Source: Eretmocerus hayati
Lineage: Eukaryota; Arthropoda; Insecta; Hymenoptera; Aphelinidae
Assembly: GCA_029851415.1 (NCBI GenBank)
Contig: CM056742.1
Location: 144,651,121-144,715,120 of the forward strand
Reading direction: 5' to 3'
Length of the DNA: 64,000 nt
Shown: one piece after another, positions 36,401-47,208 of the stretch
Layout: every line of letters starts with the position of its first letter
Position numbering within the stretch: position 1 is the stretch's first letter
Made by a program: the position numbers and the translations under genes
Notes under the pieces: model-generated
Databases searched by the model: none
Seen by the model: only the letters and a program-made list of their open reading frames with translations
Told to the model about the DNA's origin: nothing

Positions 36401-39400
36401 CTCTTTTATAGCTTTATTTGCTTTTTCTTCCTCTTCTTTGATTCTAGCATTCAGTCTTTCGGATAGTCTCAACTTTTCTCCTTGCAATGCTTTAACTTTC
36501 TCTTCTGCAGTAGTTTTTTCTCTATCTGCTATCCTTTTATCAATTTTTGCGTCTGACAGCTCTTTTTTCGTCTTCCAAAGGTCTCGATGAATTAACTTTG
36601 CAGCCTTTTCTTCAGCCGCAAGCTTCTCGCGGCATTCGGACAGCTGTTGCGCAAGATTTTCTATTTGCTCTTCAAGACTCGATATCCGCACGGCATCTTC
36701 GATTGTTATGCCAGTGTGGCGGCTTAAAGATGAGCGCGACTGATTTTTAGTTTTTAAGCAGTTGTTTTCTGCTTCCAGTGTTACAACACTTTTTTCAAAC
36801 CGACGCACAAGCTCTTCTAGAGCCCCCACTTTTTTCCCTTGTTCCTCTGAAAATCATTCGGAATATCATTAGAAGAGAAAAAAATTAAACCATGAGTTTG
36901 ACAAGCATGATCTCATACCTTCTTTCTGCAGCGTACTCTTCAATCGCTCTTCCAAAATTTGTTTTTCCTCTGTGGCCCGTTCGAGTTTCCCAGCAAGGGC
37001 TTCATTCATCTCCATGTTAGTCACAGTTTCTTGTAATTCTAATTTGGTATCCTGTAAAAGCTAGGTTCTACGAGTTAGAGCAAATTTCTAGACACAGATC
37101 AGAAATTTGTGCATGTAGAATAATACTTACTTCTATTTGTTGCTTAAGTTGATCATTGTCCACTTTCAATCGGTCAACCTGTGCTTGTAATTCAATGATA
37201 CGTTTTTCAGCAAAACTTGCGCGATCCAACTGATCGACTTTTTCTTGCAGTTTGCTTCTCAGTGTATCAATTTCTTTGTCTCGAGCAGGAATTGTCGCCT
37301 TCAAAACTCGGAGTTCTTCCTGGCATTTTTTGAGATCATTTTGAGCTAATTCTAAGGCCAAGCCTAAGTTGGATTGACAACAATGATTGAAGTCTTGTTC
37401 ATGCCTGAGCTTGGATTCTAGTTCTACAACCCTAGCGGTTTCCATTTCTAGTTTGGAGTTGAGCTCAGATAAATGATTATGAGCTCTAGTAGCTATTTGC
37501 TCTAACTCATTCTTAACACCCACTTGACTGTCTCGATTCATTTTTCGATATTTTGTCAGAGAACTTTTGTACTCAACCTTAAGACAAATATGAAGTTAGT
37601 AACACAAACACTAATAAGAGAGAATATTTATGTAGAAAATATTGTTTTTATTTCTTCTTACCTCGAAATTTCGTAACTTTTCTAGCTCAGCATTGGCTGT
37701 TGTGAAATCGCATTCTATTCTCTGCAGCCTTGAACTCATTTCGTTATTGCTGGTACACAACTCGGTAATCCTACCAGTTTGAGATTCAATGACTTTTTTT
37801 AGTTGATCAACCTTATCTTTATTCGCGTTTTCCCATTTTTGCTTCGACTTTTTGATGATATCTAGAGCTCTTTCTTCCGAATCTTTTCTTTCTTGACGTT
37901 CTAGATCTGTGAGAATTGGATCTTGCGTTACTTAAAATTTTCCCCATAAAATAATTGACAGATTTGAGTGTACACCACACTTGGTAGCCTAGACATTGTA
38001 AAAAAATCAAGTTCTCACATAGAATATTCTATTCAGACATACCAAGCGTGCGTCGAACAACAGCAAGATCACTCTTCGTGATCACGAGCTCCCGTTCAAA
38101 ATTTTTTCTTTCTCGATTCGCCATTTCTAGTTTTTCCGTCAGTTCCTCCAATTGATTTTCGTGCGACGACTTCATCCTACAATCACATAAAAAATGATGA
38201 ACCCGGGGAGGGATTCATTTTTTTTTGAGAATGGGTGCAGGTGCAAATTAGGAAAAAGTTCTCAAACAACTTTCGCTCCAATAAAAATCGGTAAAAGTTT
38301 ATCAAGAATTCATCAACTTTTTGGTATAGAAATATGATATCACTTGTGAGAAACTCAAATATTCTGGAAATCGAATTAACCGTTAAGACCCATAGTTAGT
38401 AGAGATTAGATGAAGAATGAAACGTTCTCTCAATTTTCTGCAGAAGAAATCAACTTGTTTGAAACATCCAAAATTCCAAAACTTTCTATTCTAGGTTCGT
38501 TATGAGCATCAATTGTAGAGCAAATCATAGATTAGAGCTAGCATTTCAAGATAAATGTGTACATGAGGCATATACTTTGGATATGTTTAGTTGAAGACGT
38601 TCAAGAGGTAAGAATCCTTCACGACTTAATGCCAAGCAAAATCACTCAAGCTTGAGTGTAATAAGTAGTCTTTGGAGTTTGGATAAAAATGAATTTGTAA
38701 AAGGTAACCCTGCCAAAATGTGTTTATCATATTGTTTCTTATGAAAAATTCGCTTGCTCATTCTTTTAAGCAATTTTTGCTCAACTTCAGCAAAAACAGA
38801 GTTCTTAATTTGTCATTTTATCGCATAATAAGCATAATAATCAACTTACTTTTCTTTAACTCTTTGGAGACCATGTAGTTTTCTCTGTGTTTGTCGAATT
38901 TCTTTCAAGTCCTTCTTATGTTCCATTTGTACTTCTTTTTCAATGTCATCGAAGAGCCTGCTTGTCTATTTCAAATGCAATCAGAAAGGAAAGTCATATG
39001 GTCAAGTTCATCATCAATGAGTTTGTGGAATGCTTCCCAAAATACTACTTTTGACAAGCGAAGACTTGAGATGAAGCATCAATGGGTATGCAAGAACTCT
39101 TTGGATGAATTCAATGGAATGAGATCATATTGATTAGTGGTGGGAATAAGAAATCTCATACATTAAAGAGTTGTGCTAAACTAAAAGATATAACATCAAA
39201 TCATTGCTCCCATATTTCAATAGGAAAAGAAAAATGGCTTTACTGCGGATGAGGAAGGACAGATGGGAAATTTCAACCATGGAATATACTCTGAACACAG
39301 TACATACATTGCTCTATGGTTTATATGGTGAAAATAGACTCCATATTTTTGGTCAACAGGGCGCACAGGTGAGAAGAAGCAATTCTACACGCTTACGTAG

Positions 39401-40454
39401 ACTAATGAAAGACTGACATTTTTGTTTCTCAATCAAACAATTATCATTGGATGTAGTGACAGATCAAAGAGAAAGAAAATAAACTTCCCACAAAATACCA
39501 TAACTATAAAATTCCATCTTTTTGATCTTGAAGATTCTTGGATATTGTTTGAGCAAGACATGTGATTAAACATAATTCAAAGGATAAGAATCGATTGATT
39601 TCTAATATTTCAATAGTTCAATGTTTTATATGAGAAAGTTGTTGATGGAACATCTCAGATCTTGTTAAAATGATTCAAACTGATTGGGAGAGATTCATGT
39701 AAGTAATCTCATTTCTGACTTTTCACAAATGTTTAAGGTGAGTAGAGTACCTAGTTACAAGAAATATCAATACGGAGGTATTTTCCCAACAAAGCATCCG
39801 ATTGAATTCAACAAATTAGAGAGGCAAATCAGATATTTTATGCTTGGGAGGGAAATTACGAGCATTGACCACACTCAGAGCAAATTGTCAATAGAACAAT
39901 CGAGTGAATAAGAATTTATGCAAGATAATAAAGGCATCTGTTTGGGTGGAGTCCGCTAGAAGATCAGAGAATTGTTTGACTTTACAAAGCACACTGAGTA
40001 TTCTAGAACTGCTAGGTAACACAGATTACACTGATTCAAGAATTTGACATGCTCATTATTTAACTATATTTATGAAGCCATTCCAATAGTTTGCTGGAAT
40101 TGTACAAACAGAAGACCACTTGAGAAACTTTCTGGGCACTGTGAATTATTCAGAAAATCTTCTAGTGAGTCAAATTACATGATAAATGCAGTCATAAAGC
40201 GAAATGTCAGATGAACAAATATTCACGTTTCTCTACAACATCAAGCACTGGGAAATGCTTTTTGCGAACGAACGCACACTATTTAGAAATCAATTAAGTA
40301 CATAGATTCTTTTGTATTCAAATGAAACTTGATAGACGGAGGAGAGTGGAGAGAGTGAAAAGTGTCAATGTTAACAAGTAAGTAAGTAAACCGAAGTAAA
40401 CACAGTGATTTTGACAACCGGACCACTAACCTCGAACTTTTTGATGCAGGCCAT
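27448..40454 (-). CDS. sti: Citron / sticky: coiled coil, C1, PH and CNH domains, no kinase domain, 17 exons
   Basis: Cytokinesis scaffold at the midbody ring. Exons (5' to 3' on minus): 40454-40431, 38965-38850, 38176-38043, 37906-37662, 37577-37131, 37051-36919, 36846-36320, 36056-35508, 35322-35100, 35017-34778, 34416-33965, 33595-33161, 33015-32663, 32463-32303, 32172-31834, 27839-27629, 27544-27448; about 1,561 residues, all phases closing. Residues 9-900 are coiled coil, ending with the citron-typical LIDYLQSKF. C1 zinc domain at about 936-989 (CAAC, CDEC, HLKC). PH domain at about 1031-1175. CNH at about 1176-1545: ETPEPCSC, LLCFNEFGVFV, NNPRYLG. The protein ends VQFAN. The first exon encodes MACIKKFE with an in-frame TAA 15 nt upstream and no AG between, so no kinase domain precedes this start. 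The weakest junction is the donor at 31834 (GCA|GTATCC). Confidence 0.87.
28107..28284 (+). mobile_element. tRNA-derived SINE-like element
   Basis: An RNA polymerase III promoter layout is present: A-box-like TGGCCTCGTGG at 28114-28124 and B-box-like GGTTCGAATCT at 28157-28167, within a tRNA-shaped head that starts GCCACCG and ends GGGCGGCACC. The anticodon and T arms do not form canonical tRNA stems, so it is not a functional tRNA. A tRNA-unrelated body follows (GGAACCGACCTTAAAATG) and ends in AATAAAAAAATAG. It lies in the largest citron intron, antisense to the gene. No target duplication was found. Confidence 0.6.
28285..28417. repeat. 133-bp palindromic element
   Basis: The left arm AGTACATTACGCAACTAGGG continues through AGGACGAGTCCCTCCCGGG. 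The right arm mirrors it: CCCGGGAGGGGCTCGTC, then CTCCCCAGTTGCGGATTGTACT. It follows directly on the A-rich tail of the SINE-like element. Confidence 0.75.
28870..30454. mobile_element. Foldback element with CAGTACCGTGCAAAAATT-type ends (host of a nested foldback)
   Basis: The left end is CAGTACCGTGCAAAAATTC and the right end is its near complement, GGAATTTTTGCACGGTGCTG, both flanked by TA (28868-28869, 30455-30456). The arms continue through CATACCACTG.../GGTATGAAATC, TAGAGGAATTTTGAAAAAA and GATGTAATTTCAAGG. Removing the inner element (29094-29881) restores a nearly continuous palindrome centred near 30060. There is no coding capacity. The TA flanks and CAGT ends suggest a Tc1/mariner-derived MITE. 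Confidence 0.75.
29094..29881. mobile_element. Inner foldback element, about 790 bp, almost perfect palindrome
   Basis: The left end CAGTACCGTTCATAAGTTC and right end GAACTTATGAACGGTACTG are exact complements, flanked by TA. The arms match nearly base for base to a short centre near 29490 (TTTTTCACCGTTTTCTGTGCC region). It is inserted in the left half of the 28870-30454 foldback; both share CAGTACCGT ends and so probably used the same class of transposase. Confidence 0.83.
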
Positions 40455-41490
40455 TTTTTCCGCGTTTTACACGAGCATGCATGAAGCGAGGATTCCTTGC
40501 TCGACTCCACTTTGACACGTTCGGATAATTACTTTGTTTGAAGAATAATGAAGTGCTTCAACGACTACAGTTCACGGTTCTTTTTTACTACGATGCGCAA
40601 CTGTGTGCAACTGTGTGTAAACAAATGGTTTAACGGTCGTCGCGGCCACTCGTCTCTGCCACTCGGCGTAGTATATCTATATTGGTATGCAATGTGCTCC
40701 GCGCCTCGCTTGGTTGGCGGCACATCGCTTGGCGACGTTTTCAAACTGGCGCCTGCTTCTCTGATTGGTCGATCGGTTTCTAATGGCGCTTGCGCAGACT
40801 ATGAGATCGAAGGAAATTTCAAATGTTGCACTAAGTACACAGGTAAGCTCTCTCAAACTCATCAAAATGTATGAACATAAAAAAATTCATCGATTAGAAA
40901 TTGAATTCCGAAGATTCAATAATAGAGTTTGGAATGTAAACGGTCAATGCTTCGATTCTACAATGAATAGTCATTTAGCATTTCGTTTCAGGAGTTTCCA
41001 ATTTGTTCTATTGTTTGATCCAGCATCAACTGAACCAATACGCGAGATCGCAAGATTTAGCATTTATAGTAGATATCAATGGTGCAAGTCCATCTGCCCT
41101 TCTTTGCGAAAGTTTACAACGCAAAAAGCTGCAAGGAATCTGATGAATGCAGTTCCGAAAATTGTTTCGGCAATTTTTATCATTGGAGAAGTATTTTTCT
41201 GAAAGAATCACTATTAAGTCCTACTTGAGCTGAAAATATTGGAGAAGAGAGAAGTAGATAGTCCAATTTTGAAGTCGAAGCTTATAGACCTTCAACTTAT
41301 GCTCGAAGTGGGATGCTCTAATAATAATCAACATGGGCTATTTTTTCAGAGCCATCAATATCAAAAATATCAGTTTTCGAAGATGCGGAGATCACATGGA
41401 GATCTTCTCAACATTTCAAGAGATGAAGGGAGGGGATGGATTTTTGATCATTTTAAATAGTATTTTTACGAGAAACATTGAGATTTCAGG
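40455..41490. other. Region upstream of citron
   Basis: About 40550-40800 is richer in G, C and CpG than its surroundings (TCGTCGCGGCC, GGCGACG), as expected for a housekeeping promoter of the minus-strand citron gene. A frame open for 145 codons at 40765-41202 on plus shows no recognisable domain. No kinase-domain exon is visible here on the minus strand. Confidence 0.4.
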
Positions 41491-42102
41491 AGTAAATTGA
41501 TATATGAGTACCTACCGTGGAAACTTTAAAATAACGCGTGCCTGCTTGTGCGAACCCTTAAAACGTTCAGGAGATGAACCGTACAGATTTTTATTTTGTT
41601 TTATTTTATTTCATTGAGGAAAATCGAACGGGCACGAGGGTCCTATATATATCGATATTATGAGTTTCTTTTACAATATTTAAATTATTAACTAAATGAT
41701 AAAAAAATCAAAGACACAAATCATTTTCGATGTACTTTTTTGTGCTCTTCTTGTTGCAATCATTAGTCCTCCGGTCCAGGGTGACCCAAAAAAACTATCA
41801 TCGAAAAGAAGGGGTCAAAATTTTAGGTCCGTGCGCTGTGGAATCCCATTAGTTCGCCCTCTGTGAGTGTGAGGCGCCGCAGTAGAGTTCGTTCGGGATA
41901 CGGGCGGACAAATATATCAAATATTATGGGATTACGCATCAAATCCCACTGCTATAAGAGTCAAAATACCTCTTTTAGTGTGCACGCTAAGCACGTACAT
42001 TTTGTGGCCCAATTTTACTTGAAATTCTACTCCTGCCCTCAGTTTTCCTCGACAAAGACGAATTTGCCTCGTTTCAGGCTTTTCCGCACCAATTTGTTCT
42101 TA

Positions 42103-42430
42103 TCAGGAGAGTGTTTCAGATCCGGATCACGGATTCGGCTGAAACTCTGGGAATAGTATTTTTTTAGCACAAAAAGACGAGACCCAGAATTATAGACCCT
42201 AACGCTTAAGCGTTTCCGAATTACAACCAAAGACATTAGCATTGCCCGTATAGGCCCATGTTAAAAGTCATACATATAGGTATACCTGCAATGCTAATGT
42301 CCTTGGCTGTAGCTCACAAACGCTTGAGTATAAGGGTCTATAATTTTGGGTTACATCTTTTGGCACTAAAAGAAGACTATTTCCAAAGTTTCAGCCCAAT
42401 CCGTGATCCGGATCTGAAACACTCTCCTGG
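42103..42430. repeat. Palindromic element, about 328 bp
   Basis: The left arm starts TCAGGAGAGTGTTTCAGATC and the right arm ends GATCTGAAACACTCTCCTGG. Inner parts also pair, for example TATAGACCCTAACGCTTAAG with CTTGAGTATAAGGGTCTATA, and ATTAGCATTG with CAATGCTAAT. It sits inside the decayed mariner-type relative. Confidence 0.75.
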
Positions 42431-43121
42431 TTAGAGTAAATTGTCAGGCGCAACTTTTCCATACCCTCAAGCATAGAAAAAAATTGATTTTCACTCCTTG
42501 TGGAGTAGTTTTTGCACCAAATTCTAGTTTTGCTATATTTTTATGTCAGGTCCGTGCGCTACGGGCCGACCCTTAACTGCGAGACTCCGGAGGTCCTAGT
42601 TTCCTTCAAAAGTTATGAAGAAATGTTGAAAATCGACTTTGTTCTTCGTTGAAGACACTGATGAATATTTTGAGTAAGACGAATTCGTATATTAGTAGTT
42701 ACGCGGAAATTTCAATATTTGGGGGTCAAAAATGTGCTAGCCCTGAATTTCACTTCCGAAGGGTCTATTAAAATGTATTTTTCGACTTCTTAAAACACAC
42801 AAAGCAGAAGTTAACTCAAGCACGAATATAAATATTTGCACTCATCGGTACCGTAAGGATAACACCAAGAACGCTGTAGCATCACACGGACCTGAGATTT
42901 TAAAGCAACACACGGGCCTGACATTTTGCCACTGAAATTGATATCACGGCCGAACGGTTTGAGCTACAGCTTTGGGGGTTTAGGAATTTGATTTGACCAT
43001 TGCATATCTCGAAAAAAGTGAACAAGACCTCAGTAGTCTCGCAATTAAAAGTCGCACTTACCACACGGACCTGACATAAAAATATAGCAAAAGTAGATTT
43101 TCGCGGACAGTGTGAAATAGT

Positions 43122-43327
43122 ATTTTTCGATTCGAGGGTGGGAAGTTTGGTTTTGCTTTTCGAGTGATTCTTTTCGGCCCGAGCCTTGGCGAGGGTCGAA
43201 ATTAGCACGAGTAAAGCAAAAAAACTTCACGCCCGAGTATCGAAATACGTTTTTCGATCGACTGAGCGTAAAGTGAACATAAACTACCGTGCGTAAAACA
43301 GTGCTTTACGCACAGTCGATCGAAAAT
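43122..43327. repeat. Modular palindromic element, copy 2
   Basis: It has the same plan as copy 1 at 7441-7641: a palindrome around CCCGAGCCTTGGCGAGGG with CGAGTGATT and AGCACGAG at matching distances and CACGCCCGAGTATCGA closing, then a second hairpin between TTTTTCGATCGACTG and CAGTCGATCGAAAA enclosing GTGCGTAAA/TTTACGCAC. Confidence 0.65.
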
Positions 43328-43860
43328 TAATTTTTTTCGATACTTTGGGGTATGGGAAAGTTGCGCCTCACGATTTACTTCAGAAAAAAGTTGGCACAGA
43401 GAAGCCTGGAATGAGGCAAACTCACTTTTACTGAGGGCAACTGAGCGAGTGAAATTTTAGGCAAAATTGCGCCACAAAAAGAATGTGATCAGCGCACACA
43501 CGAAGAGTGATCTATTAATACTTGCAGCAGCGGAACTTGATACTCACAATCAGTACCATTATATTCAATTTTACCCGCCGGAAAAATCTAATGAGCCTCT
43601 TGGTAGCGCTATCATACAATCACAACAGCCGTAAAATGGAAAAACCACATCACACGGACCTGACATTTTGAGCCGTTTTTCGGTGATAATTTTTTCGGTA
43701 GCCCCAGATCAAAAACCTGATGATCGTGCTAGAAAAAGCACAAAAATACATCAAAAATGATCTTTGAGGTTTTTTCCTCAAAGGTAGAAGGGTTCGTACA
43801 AGCAGTCTCATTATTTCAAAGTTCTCACGGAACTACTCATATTCCTAAGGGGAATGAAAA

Positions 43861-46800
43861 CTCACTGACTCGTGTGCAGTGATCCTCTCATTGTAAAAGC
43901 TTCGAAAATCTCGAAGCTCTACAAGTATACGCGAGTATTACAAGCTTCGTTCGAAAAAGTGCGCTGAAAGTAATCTCGGAAGTAGTTGAGCGTGACCCTG
44001 AATCAAATGCGACCTCCCACAGTATCCTTGATTACTTCGAAAAGTGTACAAACCAATTTCAACCTTACAAATATCGCTTGGATAACGAAAGAATGAACCG
44101 AGCATCAGCGCGCGAGTAAGCCGATTCACGATATCACTGACATTCACGCGTGCTCACCTCCTCAGAAAATGAAATCCCCTTCTCTTCATCGAGCTTTACT
44201 TACCTCGAGCTCAACGGAGGCCACTTTCGACTGGGCTGCTTGGTTGGTTCTGATGTCTGCATTCTGCAGTATGATGGTGCTCTCGGGGCCCGGCAACCCG
44301 TTAACCTACTTGAGGCCCCCCAGTCGTCGAATCCCCTTCGCCACGCGCGTATACCTGTCCGTCTGTATTCTCTCTCACTCTTGAGAGTGGTCCCAGAAAG
44401 ACATGCTGCGAGGAGCTGGTGAATCATGAGCTATCGGCGATGCTGTAGAAGGCTCCGATGTCGACCACCTGGACCAGAACCAAAGTCGTGATTTAGACCT
44501 GGTTAAGGGGCTTTGGGTCCTATAATTGCGAGGTATGCTGAAGATGACATCACACGTGTGCAATGTGTGAAGATTTTAAAAAAAGGGTGTGATGGGCATC
44601 AGGTGTGAACGATCGGGGTCATTGGCCTGCAAGTTCAACGTGAAATGAACTTTGATCCGTTGATAGCTAGAAATTCAGTGATAGGACTGCTTTAATTAGA
44701 TTCGCCTACGTTGGAATTAATTTTGTCTGCAAGGGTGTCATAAATGAGTGATTTAGTGCAATATAAAATACTCATGGCGGTTAGCGCAAAAATAGAGTAA
44801 AAATAGCGGGGAATTTTTGACTGGAACCGGTTTTTGCGGGTAAAACCAGAGACGTCTTGCGTCTTGGTCACGATTTGTCGTTGTCCGAATAAGTGACGTG
44901 CAGTGTAAATGCCTCGAGGGCCGGACAGATATTGTTAGGAGTAGTGTGAGATTATGGTAAAAGTTACAGGAGCAATAAGTTGTTGAGTCTGATAGGTAAG
45001 GTGTGCGATGATAGCATTATGTGAATAGTGAAACCGGCGGTGAAACTCAATTTGTATCTTCGTGCTCGCGTTGAGTAATCTTGCAACTCGATGAAAAGAA
45101 AGCGAGAGTATTGTGCACAAGCAGTTTGGGAAGCGACACTGTAGAAAAACGCTGACAAAGAATTTTTTCACTCTGTAGAGTTCTATCCTCGTTGCAATTT
45201 TTTCATGTCTTCTTTTTTTTATGGAAAAATAGTATTATAATATCTGTGCCTGTATACATAAGGTTGGCCCCCTTTCCCCGTAATATCCATTATTACAATG
45301 AATCTTTACAAAGTCAAAATTGTATTTTGATCCTTTTCATTTTGATCCTTTTCATTTTGATACATTTTCATCGAATTACTTAGTCATTCATTTTGAATGT
45401 CTTTGGTAGATGGGTCTAATTGGTTACGTTGATCGGAAATCCCACTTTCACGGCACAGCGTTGCACGCGCGCGTGTCCAATTATTGAGTCACTATTTTTC
45501 AAGGCCTGTCATTTGAGGTGGACATATAACACACAGAACTCTAATAGACGGACACATCCATTCGAAACAGGTGACAAAGAAATGGAATAGCTTTCCTGAC
45601 AACTGCTCTCTCGATTCCAAACAAAAATTTGTGATTACAAATCATCAGTAGTATTTCTATGGGATATCATTACACACCATCGAATTTAGAATCTAATAAG
45701 TCCTTGTCAATTGTTAGTCATAGAATATGGCGATTATCGAAGGTTCAAAATTGAATCATTGACGACCACGCGTTTCAAATGAAGAATACCAGTAAAAGTT
45801 TAGATCGCTGATTCAAAATGTCAATTCCTCGAAGGTAGACTCGTCATTCAGTAGACGTTCATGCAAAAATTAGAAAAAAGTAAGAGGAATTATTTTTGAT
45901 GTAATTTAAATACCTTCTGTTAACAGTGATATCCTGTAGGTCAAGCTAACGTCGTCGATTTTTAGTTGGTCCTCCCAAGAGGGTTCTCCTTGAGTTTATT
46001 TCGAGTTTACTCTTGAGATATGATACTGGTTGGAACGGTGGAAATAAATTACCAAAATAAGACTGAACAATAGTTAGCCCAGGACAGTAAAAAATCTGAA
46101 AAGAACCCTCGAAACGAGTCATTGTAGGTTTGTCTGGGGTACTCGAAAAATCTTGTACGTAAAAAGCGTCCAATGAGACTATTTGTTGCTACTGGTATGA
46201 AGAAAATGAACAATTACGGCTTCGACGAAAAATACGTCATGGACGAGAAGTAATCAGAAAATGAAGGAATGAGAAGGATGTGTGTACCTGCATGCCTCTA
46301 ATCTCTCAGATCTCAAAAGATGCGACGAGAGAAGTGCCGTAAGGTAGTCGTACGTGCGTACGCATCCCGTTCTCTTAAGCGGACAATGGTGATGAAGATT
46401 TTACTTAAGCAAAAATCGAAGTTTACCGTTAGTTTACTTGACTTTGAAATTTGCAAAAGTGGCGAATGCTGTTCTTGAATAAGTTATTTGTGGAGAAAAT
46501 TATTCAGGGTGAAGATTACATATCATAATGGGAGCGCCATTCGACACAATGTAGCATAATTTGAAACTGAATTGAATCGATCTCGGAGGACCGAGGTACT
46601 TAGTGTGTAACGGAAATCACACAAAGACATTGATGCAAATTGATTCATCTAAGACGTTTTGCCATCACAGTTTGATGGTTTCATTAGGCTAGCCCATCGA
46701 CGAATATTTAAAAAAAAAATGTAATTTCACATGTTCCATCACTGATAAGTTGGTATGTTTCTCCCGTTGTGTCTTCAAAATATTGTTAGTGTTGGGGTGT

Positions 46801-47200
46801 ACTAATTGTTGAAAAAATTCTTCCACAGCCTGGTGAGGCCGACAAAGTGTGATGGCGAAACGGCGCAAATAAATCAATTTGCTCCGGTGTTTTTGTCTGA
46901 AATCCCTTACACAATAACTACCTCAGTCCTCCGAGATCGACTAAATCTAGTTTGGATGATCTTTAAAAAAATCTATTAATGAGTATGAGATAGAGTAGTA
47001 CAAGTTCAGAAATTACTAGGAGAGAAATGGGTCCTCTCAATGGGGGAAAAATCAACTGATGAAAAAATTCTTATCAATCATTATGCACACACGTATTTTT
47101 CACGGTCATAGCTGGAAAATTCTTGTAAAAATGAGTGAAGAGAGTTCACTCTTTAGGTTCCTCGTTTGTACTAAGTATACCGTTTCTAAATTTGTTGCAG
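43861..47200. other. Region upstream of the DUOX maturation factor
   Basis: I recognise no coding exon. Overlapping frames at 44150-44430 on both strands are GC-richer than their surroundings but match nothing I know. A short TTTTCATTTTGATCC tandem lies at about 45337-45362. A 5' untranslated exon of the downstream gene should lie somewhere upstream of the acceptor at 47200, but I cannot place it. Confidence 0.4.
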
Positions 47201-47208
47201 GAATCAAA

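Larger units (their letters stand above)
41495..43860. mobile_element. Decayed relative of the mariner-type element, with other repeats inside
   Basis: Around 41500-41575 the sequence reads ATGAGTACCTACCGTGG, AAACTTTAAAATAA and GCTTGTGCGAACCCTTAAA, matching the inner half of the terminal repeat at 17996-18433. An inverted counterpart lies at about 43770-43860 (GGGTTCGTACAAGC, TTTCAAAGTTCTCACGGA). Just inside the right arm is the CACACGGACCTGACATTTTG phrase also found inside the right arm of the intact element. GGACCTGACAT or GTCCGTGCGCT variants recur at about 41827, 42549, 42891, 43068 and 43660. The outer halves of the repeats are missing, and no transposase remains. Confidence 0.55.

Noticed and set aside
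40548..41202. Open frames upstream of citron as candidate kinase exons
   Set aside because: They lie on the plus strand and show none of the kinase motifs (glycine loop, HRD, DFG).
44150..44430. GC-richer overlapping frames on both strands, considered as a gene start
   Set aside because: No similarity to known proteins and no supporting splice structure; possibly a regulatory or CpG-rich patch.
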